A model generated the notes under the pieces. It did no database searches. It saw only the letters and a list, made by a program, of their open reading frames with translations, and was not told the DNA's origin. Shown piece after piece: positions 40,778-48,306 of a DNA stretch of 64,000 nucleotides; positions within the stretch are counted from its first letter, which is position 1, and every line of letters starts with the position of its first letter. The DNA is from Photobacterium arenosum. Lineage in GTDB: Bacteria > Pseudomonadota > Gammaproteobacteria > Enterobacterales > Vibrionaceae. The translations under genes were made by a program, and so were the position numbers. The stretch is from assembly GCF_014841115.1 (NCBI RefSeq), contig NZ_JACYTP010000003.1, positions 248,001 to 312,000 on the forward strand, in the 5' to 3' direction.

Positions 40778-41440
40778 ATGTCTAGAAAATCATACACTAG
40801 ATTGGCATTAGTGTCGGACGAGAGTATTCAGTCTTCTATTCTGAAAGAGTACTTGCTAAAGAAGCTTACATTTTCCATAAACTGTATAAAGCTGGATGAA
40901 ATCAGCAAGTTATCAGCTAAGCAGATAGAAGAGACATTGTTCATTTTAGATTCTGCCAGTATCACGCAGAAATCGAGTGAAAAGTATCTGAGTACCATGG
41001 CAGATAAAGAGGTAATACCTTCTGAAGTTCTGATTAATGTTTGCACTGACATTAAGGTCGATGAGCTTAAGAGATGGCCGAATTTGGTGGGGGTTTTCTA
41101 TACCAGCGATTCACTTGACCTGTTATCTGAAGGGTTGCTGAAGATACAAAGTGGTGAGTTGTGGTTTAGCCGTAAGTTATGCCAGGAACTGATTTCTGAG
41201 TACCGGAGTACTGAAATCACTATACCAAAATTAAATGTGGAGTTGACGAGTCGAGAAAAAGAAATTATGCAACTTTTAGTTTCCGGTGCATCTAATTCTC
41301 AAATCGCTGACTCTTTATTTGTCAGTGAAAATACAGTCAAAACACATCTTCATAATGTGTTTAAAAAAATCAAAGTCAAGAATCGCCTGCAGGCGTTTAT
41401 GTGGGCTAAGAATCATTCATTTAATAGTTTATTATCATGA
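40778..41440 (+). CDS. csgD: CsgD-like LuxR-family curli regulator
   Basis: 220 residues from the ATG at 40778 (AAGGA about 9 bases upstream); the ATG six codons earlier has no ribosome site. N-terminal receiver-like domain without the phosphorylation pattern, including the CsgD motif RWPNLVGVFYTSDSLDLLSEGL. C-terminal LuxR HTH LTSREKEIMQLLVSGASNSQIADSLFVSENTVKTHLHNVFKKIKVKNRLQA, very close to E. coli CsgD. It should activate the curlin genes. It overlaps csgE by four bases (ATGA), so regulator and export genes are translated together. Confidence 0.92.
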   Translation: MSRKSYTRLALVSDESIQSSILKEYLLKKLTFSINCIKLDEISKLSAKQIEETLFILDSASITQKSSEKYLSTMADKEVIPSEVLINVCTDIKVDELKRWPNLVGVFYTSDSLDLLSEGLLKIQSGELWFSRKLCQELISEYRSTEITIPKLNVELTSREKEIMQLLVSGASNSQIADSLFVSENTVKTHLHNVFKKIKVKNRLQAFMWAKNHSFNSLLS

Positions 41441-41952
41441 AAAAGTTAAATCTTATTTCTGTCTTTGTTCTTTGTATGTTAACACAGCAGGCAAGCATAG
41501 CGAGTGAGAATTCGGGAGAGAAAAATCAACCTCTAGAGAATGGTAAGAAACTTGAAAATGGTAAAAGTTTAGAGGGTGATGAACCTTTAGAAGCTAAAGG
41601 AAGGTTAGAAAGTCTGGATAGTCTTCGTGAAATTAGCGGTGCTGTTATAGACAGGACGATGACTCGATTAGGGGCAGACTTTTACTCATTATTTGCACAA
41701 AAGTTAGAAGATCAAGTTGATGAGTTAAAAGAAAACCTGCTTGTAAAAGAAAGACCGACCGCTTTATCTGGAAGTATTATTACGATATATCATCGACAAA
41801 ACATTATATACAGAACAGCATTGTCCCCAGGGCGACAGAATGTTGAAGAAAAAACAGATAAAGCTGTTTCAGCAGTGGGAAATTATGTATTGAGATGGCG
41901 GATAGAAAGGTATTTAAAAGATACCTTCGATATTGACTACGACGAAATTTAA
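41437..41952 (+). CDS. csgE: Curli assembly protein CsgE with N-terminal hexad repeats
   Basis: 171 residues against about 129 in E. coli. Signal peptide 1-22 (cleaved after SIA). Residues 32-61 form five hexads of pattern x-L-E-x-x-x (PLENGK, KLENGK, SLEGDE, PLEAKG, RLESLD), absent from the classic protein. The CsgE domain follows from about 65: ISGAVIDRTMTRLGADFYSLFAQKL, SGSIITIYHRQNIIYRTALSPGR, and the C-terminal YVLRWRIERYLKDTFDIDYDEI. CsgE caps the CsgG pore and delivers subunits. Start overlaps the csgD stop. Confidence 0.9.
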   Translation: MKKLNLISVFVLCMLTQQASIASENSGEKNQPLENGKKLENGKSLEGDEPLEAKGRLESLDSLREISGAVIDRTMTRLGADFYSLFAQKLEDQVDELKENLLVKERPTALSGSIITIYHRQNIIYRTALSPGRQNVEEKTDKAVSAVGNYVLRWRIERYLKDTFDIDYDEI

Positions 41953-41964
41953 GGAGTAAGCACC

Positions 41965-42366
41965 ATGAAGGGAAAGACCTATTCTTTGCTGTTAATGGGT
42001 GTCATTGGTTGGAGCGCCCAAGCAACAGAGTTAATTTACACACCAGTAAATCCAAATTTTGGCGGTAATCCATTAAATGGCAATTTTCTCTTAGGCGTAG
42101 CTAATGCGATTAATGATCATAAAGATCCGACTTCCAGTGATCCATTTGAACAGCAGTCTGATCTGGAAAGATTGACAGCAAACCTGGAATCAAGATTGAT
42201 TAGCCAGTTACTTGCTGATGTGGGGAATGGTAATACAGGTCAGTTATCAACAGATGATTTCCTCTTAAATATTGTCGATGATAATGGGGTTTTATTGATT
42301 CAAATTACGGATAAGCAAACGGGAGAATCATCAACCATTCAAGTTAATGGGTTGATGCCTGACTAA
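41965..42366 (+). CDS. csgF: Curli assembly protein CsgF
   Basis: 133 residues. Signal peptide to about 20 (cleaved after AQA), then TELIYTPVNPNFGGNPLNGNFLL, the segment that plugs into the CsgG pore in E. coli. The rest is helical with a C-terminal beta region. It couples secretion to nucleation by CsgB at the cell surface. AAGGAG lies upstream; twelve bases after csgE. Confidence 0.94.
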   Translation: MKGKTYSLLLMGVIGWSAQATELIYTPVNPNFGGNPLNGNFLLGVANAINDHKDPTSSDPFEQQSDLERLTANLESRLISQLLADVGNGNTGQLSTDDFLLNIVDDNGVLLIQITDKQTGESSTIQVNGLMPD

Positions 42367-42379
42367 CAGGGAGTTTGTC

Positions 42380-43216
42380 ATGAAAAACATCGTCATTTTG
42401 TGCTCTGTGTTGTTAATTAATGCGTGTTCCAATTCAATGAGAATACCTGATGCAGATAGAGAGCCTACTTTGATGCCAAGAGGAGCAATTTATGAAGATT
42501 TAGTCTCTCTCCCATTGCCTCAAGGTCAGATTTTTGTCTCTGTTTATGATTTCAGAGATCAAACAGGACAATATAAACCGCAGCCGAACAGTAACTTTTC
42601 AACTGCTGTGCCGCAGGGAGGGGCTGCCTTACTTACCACATCGTTATTGAATTCAAGGTGGTTTGTCCCATTGGAACGGGAAGGTTTGCAGAATCTGTTG
42701 ACGGAGCGGAAAATCATCCGTGCAGCCCAGCAGAAACACGAGATACCAGTCAACCACGGTTCTCATTTGCCTTCACTCATGTCATCCAATATTGTGATTG
42801 AAGGTGGGATTGTTGCCTATGACACCAATATTCAAACCGGAGGTTCCGGTGCTCGGTATCTGGGGATTGGCATCTCTTCTAAGTACAGAACTGACCAGGT
42901 CACCGTGAATCTCAGGGCAATAGATGTGCGAACGGGACGGGTGCTGCTGAGTGTAACAACAAGTAAGACGATACTCTCGCAAGAGCTTCAAACCGGCGTT
43001 TTTAAGTTCATCGACTACAAAGATTTACTGGAGGCTGAACTGGGAATTACCACTAATGAGCCTGTCAATATAGCTGTTATGTCTGCTATAGACGCAGCAG
43101 TAATTCAATTGATTGTCGATGGTATCAATACCAATCTTTGGAAGCTGGCCAATCGTTCAGATATAGGAAATCCAGTGATTCAAAAATACATGTTTACAGA
43201 ACAGCCTCTCATCTAG
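42380..43216 (+). CDS. csgG: Curli secretion channel CsgG
   Basis: 278 residues. Lipoprotein signal with Cys16 (I-N-A-C). The pore-forming family signature is clear: VSVYDFRDQTGQYKPQPNSNFSTAVPQGG, the constriction-loop region following it, LLNSRWFVPLEREGLQNLLTERKIIR, and VTVNLRAIDVRTGRVLLSVTTSKTILSQ. It forms a nonameric outer-membrane channel. Last gene of the csgDEFG unit; terminator at 43247. Confidence 0.95.
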   Translation: MKNIVILCSVLLINACSNSMRIPDADREPTLMPRGAIYEDLVSLPLPQGQIFVSVYDFRDQTGQYKPQPNSNFSTAVPQGGAALLTTSLLNSRWFVPLEREGLQNLLTERKIIRAAQQKHEIPVNHGSHLPSLMSSNIVIEGGIVAYDTNIQTGGSGARYLGIGISSKYRTDQVTVNLRAIDVRTGRVLLSVTTSKTILSQELQTGVFKFIDYKDLLEAELGITTNEPVNIAVMSAIDAAVIQLIVDGINTNLWKLANRSDIGNPVIQKYMFTEQPLI

Positions 43217-43246
43217 TTATCTGGCATTAATCAGCTATTGCTATGG

Positions 43247-43270
43247 GCCATCACATTGTGATGGCTTTTT
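43247..43270 (+). terminator. Terminator of csgDEFG
   Basis: GCCATCAC and GTGATGGC pair with a tight loop, followed by TTTTT. Confidence 0.85.
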
Positions 43271-43936
43271 GCTATGTGTCGGGCATAGTGTTGGGTGGTA
43301 CTGTTTTTATTTAGGTGGCGAAATTCGTTATGCCACTAGATTAAGGAACTCGGGTTCTGTACATGAATCGCACATTATCGAAGAAATTTTTTACAAACTG
43401 GGGGCAGGTACTACCAGCTTAAATGTAACGTATACATCGTCGCGGTACGGAACAGTATGATTCTGGTGTGAGAGCGGTGAGAGTGATTTCTCCTGAAATT
43501 CGACTCCATTCATAAAGTCATTCTTCTACCTGTCCTATTTGAAGCTTTGTAGCGGTGTTGATTGCGTTTACTAAATGAAACACCAGCCTGGCCTAATCAT
43601 ATAGTTAAGTTATGTGACTGGGGATCCACTCATTTTTCGCTACCTGCATCCACAAGTCGCTTGTGTATGCGGCAAGAATTAGAACATTGGATTTGTTTGA
43701 AAAATTTATAGCAATAATCATTACATCTAGTATTAATTAACAAAATAATCCTATGGTTTATATTGAGATTGTCTTTCTTATATGGGCTAACCATTTGATT
43801 AATACAGGATTACAAGTCAATTTCTATGTTCGTTTTCTTAATTATCATAATTGATAATTTCACTATTAAGTTTATGGTGTAAAAACATTAAGCTGCCATA
43901 ATATTTTTACAAGCATATTTTCTTCTGGACAAGAAA
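43271..43936 (+). promoter_or_regulatory. Spacer upstream of csgB with inverted repeat
   Basis: About 665 bases, very AT-rich in the second half. No gene is supported; a 63-codon frame near 43269 has no start codon context. An inverted repeat AATTATCA-TAAT-TGATAATT lies at 43840-43859, 78 bases before csgB, a plausible operator for the curlin genes. The TAACTTTA box of the csgD upstream region was not seen here. Confidence 0.4.
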
Positions 43937-44488
43937 ATGAAATTTTTAAATATATTCAATATGACTTTAATTACTTTTTCTGTATTCAGTGTTAGCGGAG
44001 CGAATGCGGGGGAATTAGCAGAAAACGAGTTAAACCATGCTTGGGGGTCAGATGGCAATATATCTTCAATTGAAGCATATGGTGCCACTGATAGTACGGC
44101 AATCATTGTTCAGAAATCATCAGGGGGATGGGGAGGAAATCAAAGTAAGATAAAAATGAGCGGTCGAGGTAATTTTTCTTACTCTCATCAAGAGGGACAT
44201 TATAACCGTTCATATATTGAGCAGGATGGCGATAATAATTATGCTGCTGTCTCTCAACATGGGTTTGGAAATGATGGGAGTATAGAACAATATGGAAATG
44301 GAAACATTGCTATCCTAAGTCAAAATGGAATAGGTCATAGCGATAGTATCACTCAGCGTGGTGATGAAAACATAGCGGTCGTAGTAAATAAACCTCATGT
44401 TATTTTTTCAGGATTTGATATTAACCAGAATGGTAATGAATCCGTATTAATTTTAAATGGCATGAGTAGAAATATTTTATTTTATTAA
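43937..44488 (+). CDS. csgB: CsgB-like minor curlin (nucleator)
   Basis: 183 residues. Signal peptide 1-24 (cleaved after ANA). A region with a Gly/Ser/Trp stretch (about 58-75) precedes about four curlin repeats of 22 residues: SYIEQDGDNNYAAVSQHG, SIEQYGNGNIAILSQNG, SITQRGDENIAVVV and a decayed copy with INQNGNESVLIL. The first two keep both Gln columns of the curlin pattern. As in E. coli the gene comes before the csgA genes, here by 19 bases, so nucleator is the best reading. Strongly AT-rich codon use. Weak ribosome site. Confidence 0.82.
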   Translation: MKFLNIFNMTLITFSVFSVSGANAGELAENELNHAWGSDGNISSIEAYGATDSTAIIVQKSSGGWGGNQSKIKMSGRGNFSYSHQEGHYNRSYIEQDGDNNYAAVSQHGFGNDGSIEQYGNGNIAILSQNGIGHSDSITQRGDENIAVVVNKPHVIFSGFDINQNGNESVLILNGMSRNILFY

Positions 44489-44507
44489 CACAATGAAGGA
44501 AAGTACT

Positions 44508-45299
44508 ATGAAAAAGTTAGCTTTAGCAATCTCTGTACTGTTAGCATCTGGTAGTGTTTATGCTACAAATACTTCAACCAATACAGCACTGAATGGTAGT
44601 GATGGAAACGTGGTAAGTGTATTCCAGTTTTCTCCAGCGGCTGGTCATGTTTCATCTGTATTTCACGATAATAATTCTGATGATAACAACACTACCGTTT
44701 CTCAGATTGGTTTGACACATGACTCAGAAGTCATCTATGACAATGGTTCAAATAACAACTGGACAATTGTTAATCAGCAGGGTGATTCAAACGAATCTGA
44801 TGTGGTTGTTGATAATGATTCTGATCAGAATGGTGCAGTGGTCACACAAACTGGTGGTCTGAACAGCTCCGATATTCAAATGAACCTTAATGCAGATGGC
44901 AACTTTGCATCACATACACAGATTGGCGATTTGAATACGGCAATTACTACTGTAGTCGCCGGGGATGATAACATCCTGAACACCACTCAGATCGGCACAA
45001 CGAACACCTCCATTGTATTAGCTGCAGGTGCGCCATTTGATAATCCGGATAACAACTTAGTCAATGTACTTCAACAAGGTGATACAAACCTTTCAGTGGT
45101 GAGTTTGCTCGGTGAAGCAGATGACAATACTGTGCTTGTGAATCAGCTTGGTGATTTATCACTAGCAGTTGTCAGTATTATTGGTGCTGGCGGCGAGGCT
45201 GATGATAACTTCGTTAGCATTACCCAGACAAACCTGGATGTTGCGGTCGATACTATCGTGAACTCATCAGATAATAGTTTTACAACAGTTCAATTCTGA
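44508..45299 (+). CDS. CsgA-like major curlin, paralogue 1
   Basis: 263 residues from the ATG at 44508 (GAAGGAAAG upstream; an ATG five codons earlier is inside that site). Signal peptide 1-19 (cleaved after VYA). Then about nine repeats of 22-28 residues with pattern D-N-x-x-x-V-x-Q-x-G-D-x-N-x-S/A-x-V. The first Gln and the Asn ladder of curlin remain, but the second Gln column is mostly hydrophobic and turns are Asp/Asn-rich, so the protein is very acidic. E. coli CsgA has five repeats. Paired with a near-twin at 45487. Family call from repeat pattern and context. Confidence 0.85.
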   Translation: MKKLALAISVLLASGSVYATNTSTNTALNGSDGNVVSVFQFSPAAGHVSSVFHDNNSDDNNTTVSQIGLTHDSEVIYDNGSNNNWTIVNQQGDSNESDVVVDNDSDQNGAVVTQTGGLNSSDIQMNLNADGNFASHTQIGDLNTAITTVVAGDDNILNTTQIGTTNTSIVLAAGAPFDNPDNNLVNVLQQGDTNLSVVSLLGEADDNTVLVNQLGDLSLAVVSIIGAGGEADDNFVSITQTNLDVAVDTIVNSSDNSFTTVQF

Positions 45300-45309
45300 T
45301 GTGTGAAAG

Positions 45310-45340
45310 AATAAAAGCGGCGAGTATCGCCGCTTTTATT
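45310..45340 (+). terminator. Hairpin between the two csgA-like genes
   Basis: Perfect 14-base stem AATAAAAGCGGCGA / TCGCCGCTTTTATT with loop GTA. It lies 10 bases after paralogue 1, so paralogue 2 needs read-through or its own promoter in the 146 bases that follow. Confidence 0.85.
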
Positions 45341-45486
45341 CTTATTTAGGATAAGAGTAAAGGCAGCATGAATGTAGTGGCTGAAAAACAGATGATAAGT
45401 TACCTCGTGTTATTTGGGTGAAATATTCAATAACCCGGGCAGTAATGGCATGAGCACTCAATCAACCGATGAAAAAGGATAGCACC

Positions 45487-46278
45487 ATGAAAAAGCTCGC
45501 TCTTGCAATTTCTGCACTTTTAGCGTCAGGTAGTGCAATTGCAACCAACACGTCCTCAAATACATCACTGAATGGCAGTGATGACAACTATGTTAATGTT
45601 TATCAATTCTCGGGTGGTCCGGGACATGAGTCCAGTGTTTTTCATGATAATAACTCTGATTCAAACACCTCGACGATTCATCAGGTTGGTGAATTACAGT
45701 TTTCAGATATATATATAGACAATGGTTCAAGTAACAATACAATTTCTATTGCGCAGGCTGGTTCAACGAACACCTCAATAGTGATCGCTGATTTTGGTTC
45801 CGACTGGAATGTGGTTGATGTCAATCAGGCTGGGTCGACAAACAGCTCCTATATTTCAATGCTGAATAATGCAGACAATAACGAGGCTTCTGTGACTCAG
45901 GATGGTTCTCTGAATACAGCAGAAATTTTTGTTACCGCGGGTGATGACAACATACTGAGTGCGACTCAGATTGGCAGCAGTAATATGGCCATGATTGATA
46001 TTGCCGGGGCGCCATTTGACAACCCGGATAATAACATTGTGAATGTTTGGCAGCAGGGAGATGGTAATCTTGCTAATGTTATGCTGACGGGCGAGGCGGA
46101 TAATAATACCGTGGGCATTACTCAGTGGGGTAACACCTCCCAGGCCTTTGTCAGCATTACGGGGGCGGGGGGGGCAGCAGACAACAACACCGTGATTATC
46201 ACACAGACAGATAACGATGTTGCGACAGATACCATTGTGAACTCATCTGGTAACACTTTTATTACCACACAATTATGA
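45487..46278 (+). CDS. CsgA-like major curlin, paralogue 2
   Basis: 263 residues, the same length as paralogue 1, from the ATG at 45487 (AAGGA upstream). Signal peptide 1-19 (cleaved after AIA). About nine repeats of the same Asp/Asn-rich type. The last third is most alike in the two proteins (APFDNPDNN, GEAD-N-N-TV, VATDTIVNSS), while the middle repeats differ, which fits tandem duplication followed by divergence of fibre faces. The final codons overlap the next gene by four bases (ATGA). Confidence 0.85.
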   Translation: MKKLALAISALLASGSAIATNTSSNTSLNGSDDNYVNVYQFSGGPGHESSVFHDNNSDSNTSTIHQVGELQFSDIYIDNGSSNNTISIAQAGSTNTSIVIADFGSDWNVVDVNQAGSTNSSYISMLNNADNNEASVTQDGSLNTAEIFVTAGDDNILSATQIGSSNMAMIDIAGAPFDNPDNNIVNVWQQGDGNLANVMLTGEADNNTVGITQWGNTSQAFVSITGAGGAADNNTVIITQTDNDVATDTIVNSSGNTFITTQL

Positions 46279-46616
46279 ATATACAATCTCTGATAAGAAA
46301 AGCGGTGCTTCTTGCCGCTTTTCTCTCATCTCCTGCAATTGCCGGTCTGCAGCCCGATTTGCCAGTGACATTGGATTGTCAGTCTGGTGAGCAGTCTGTT
46401 TCATTGGCTATTACTTCATCTAAACAGGTCAATCTTTTGGTGGAATCTACAGGTGGTAACAGAATGCGTTCCTCTGTCAGTGGTTCGGGCCAATCACGGA
46501 TGGTGATGGGTCGTGCACAATTCCCTGTCAGTATCACGGTTGATGCCACTGGCGAAACGTCTCAGCTGATCGTCACTGACGATTGCCAAATTACCACCCA
46601 GACACCTCATTCCTGA
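46275..46616 (+). CDS. Small exported two-Cys protein, candidate CsgC/CsgH-type chaperone
   Basis: 113 residues, not recognised by family. Signal peptide 1-23 (MNIQSLIRKAVLLAAFLSSPAIA). The mature part is about 90 residues, beta-rich by appearance, with one Cys near each end (Cys35, Cys104) that could form a disulphide. E. coli CsgC is also a roughly 110-residue periplasmic beta protein encoded after csgBA that prevents premature amyloid formation. Position, size and export fit that role; sequence similarity to CsgC is not evident. Start overlaps the csgA paralogue 2 stop by four bases, so it is translationally coupled. Confidence 0.6.
   Translation: MNIQSLIRKAVLLAAFLSSPAIAGLQPDLPVTLDCQSGEQSVSLAITSSKQVNLLVESTGGNRMRSSVSGSGQSRMVMGRAQFPVSITVDATGETSQLIVTDDCQITTQTPHS
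46296..46324 (+). promoter_or_regulatory. Hairpin inside the signal-peptide codons of the two-Cys gene
   Basis: AGAAAAGCGG and CCGCTTTTCT are perfect 10-base arms around TGCTTCTTG. The stem resembles the one after csgA paralogue 1 (shared AAAAGCGG/CCGCTTTT). It could attenuate transcription or hide the coupled start. Confidence 0.5.
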
Positions 46617-46623
46617 GGTGTCT
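46600..46623 (+). terminator. Hairpin at the end of the curli block
   Basis: AGACACCTCA and TGAGGTGTCT are perfect arms around TTCC and include the stop codon of the two-Cys gene. There is no T-run, so intrinsic termination is uncertain. The 270 bases that follow (to 46892) hold no gene that I can support. Confidence 0.55.
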
Positions 46624-46892
46624 CAATACTCATGGCATCTTAGATTGCCTTGTAGTACTGTGCGCCCCCAGAATCGCAGATTGATGCAAATTCAGAACCG
46701 TTTGTCCTAAACATCGGGATGCACAATGGCTGAGTTTGCTTTGGTGTATGGCTATGTGCGTGAGTGCACAGAATGTTATCACTTTACGCTTTAAGCTCTC
46801 ATTCCGATTTCAAAATTGCTATTATGTGAGGCTGATTCCGATTATAGCGCCTGAGTGCTGGTCGGTTTTATTGGTGATGAGGGTATGGAGGC

Positions 46893-47063
46893 ATGAGTAT
46901 TGGCTGTCAGCTAATGCAAAAAGCTATCCTGTTTGCCCGTCGTAACGGCGCCAGAGGGATCGCGTTAGAGACATCGCACAGAAACCTGACCGTCCAGGCT
47001 CTTTATGAGTCGTTGGGTTTTCAGCGCGATGAAAATTATTATCACTATTATTTGACTGTGTAG
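46893..47063 (+). pseudogene. GNAT acetyltransferase, C-terminal remnant
   Basis: 56 codons read as the last third of a GNAT: GCQLMQKAILFARRNGARGIALETSHRNLTVQALYESLGFQRDENYYHYYL, with the acetyl-CoA-loop remnant and the ALYESLGF motif. The N-terminal two thirds are missing; stops in all frames precede it. The ATG at 46893 is probably accidental. It lies 30 bases before an intact GNAT of a different type, so it is not a simple duplicate. Confidence 0.75.
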
Positions 47064-47093
47064 CAGTAACAACATTAATGCTTGGTTAATACT

Positions 47094-47564
47094 ATGTATA
47101 TTCAGAGAGTTATGCCCAATCGTGATGACGTTCGAGTGATCCTCAGCGCATCCGATGATTATATGTATAGTCTGTACCCACCCGAGACGAACAATCTGGA
47201 AAGTGAGGAAACCCTCATGAAGGACAATGTTCATCTGGTCGGTGCCTTTGTACGCGGTGCATTAGCCGGTATTGGCGCAGTGAAAATGATGGATGATGAC
47301 GGGCAGTACGGTGAAATCAAGCGTATGTTTGTGCTGGATAACTATCGCGGCCTGGGTATATCCCGGCAAATTATGGAGGCTTTGCACCAGTACCTTAAGC
47401 ATAACGGTATCGGCATTGCCCGCCTGGAAACCGGCGTGAATCAACCTGAATCAATTGGCCTATATCAAACCATGGGTTATCGGGTTTGTGAGCCTTATGG
47501 TCAGTACCAAGCGCACCCGCTCAGTATTTTCATGGAGCTTGACCTGAATTCGCTGGACGGTTAG
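47094..47564 (+). CDS. GNAT-family N-acetyltransferase
   Basis: 156 residues from the ATG at 47094. Acetyl-CoA-binding core: EIKRMFVLDNYRGLGISRQIMEALHQYLKHNG, then ARLETGVNQPESIGLYQTMGYRVCEPYGQY. This subgroup is annotated as PanZ- or PhnO-like in some genomes, but the acceptor cannot be told. No clear ribosome site. Confidence 0.88.
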   Translation: MYIQRVMPNRDDVRVILSASDDYMYSLYPPETNNLESEETLMKDNVHLVGAFVRGALAGIGAVKMMDDDGQYGEIKRMFVLDNYRGLGISRQIMEALHQYLKHNGIGIARLETGVNQPESIGLYQTMGYRVCEPYGQYQAHPLSIFMELDLNSLDG

Positions 47565-47621
47565 CAGGACGTTTGACATGTCATGGAGGACAGATGTCAG
47601 TAGAAGCAAAATTAATGCCCC

Positions 47622-48047
47622 ATGACGACCCATCTGATGTCGAATCAATACCACGGCTCCTGTCAATGCGGGGCCGTGACCTTTTCTATCTTTGGTGAAA
47701 TTAAAGCCATTACACATTGCCATTGCTCTATGTGCAGAAAAAGCCATAGTGCTGTGTATGCCACTTATGCGGCGACCTTGAAGGATAACTTTAGCCTGAA
47801 AGGTGAAGAGCATCTCACTGCGTTTTCATCCTCCCCCGGCGTTATTCGTCGGTTTTGTAAGCACTGCGGAGCCAGCGTCCAGTGGCTGGACAGCGGTAAA
47901 TACAGTCATGAGTGGGTGACATTTTCACTTCCTTTGCTGGATACGCCTTTTACTCCCAGCAAGCAAAAACATATTTATATCAATGATAAGCTCGTTTGGT
48001 TAGCGGTTTGTGATGAGCATAAAAAATACCCAAAAGGGCGCGGATAA
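47622..48047 (+). CDS. GFA-family (CENP-V/glutathione-dependent formaldehyde-activating) protein
   Basis: 141 residues (or 136 if the ATG at 47637 is used). Zinc-binding Cys pattern of the family: GSCQCGAVTF, THCHCSMCRKSHSAVYATYA and RRFCKHCGASVQW. Named for an enzyme that promotes glutathione-formaldehyde adduct formation; for most members the activity is unproven. A GGAGG at 47583 points to an ATG at 47593 in another frame that leads to a 34-codon reading frame, so the start is uncertain. Confidence 0.88.
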   Translation: MTTHLMSNQYHGSCQCGAVTFSIFGEIKAITHCHCSMCRKSHSAVYATYAATLKDNFSLKGEEHLTAFSSSPGVIRRFCKHCGASVQWLDSGKYSHEWVTFSLPLLDTPFTPSKQKHIYINDKLVWLAVCDEHKKYPKGRG

Positions 48048-48306
48048 GCCTCTCTTCTGTATTTCTTCTGTAAAAAGTGAGAGTTAGCGCAATCAATCAG
48101 GCTTAGATCCTTGATCTGGTTCTCTACTAAAGTAATGCTACAAAGCTTTGTGCAACTACGCTCACTGCATTTGTGTGTTGATGATCCTGTGATTGAGAAA
48201 TGAAGCCAGCATTCGAGCTTTGTCATGGCTCCGAGCGTTATCAGGTTCCATTTCTGCGAACTGTTGCAACTGTTTAAACACCGTATAAATTTGTCCAAGG
48301 AAGATC

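Noticed and set aside
46736-46945. Plus-strand ORF of 69 codons before the GNAT remnant
   Set aside because: Trp/Cys-rich, no start context, and it overlaps the GNAT remnant in a different frame.
48048-48298. Insertion-sequence end or transposase fragment on the minus strand
   Set aside because: The frame is open and contains a short palindrome, but no transposase motif, no paired terminal repeats and no target duplication could be seen.
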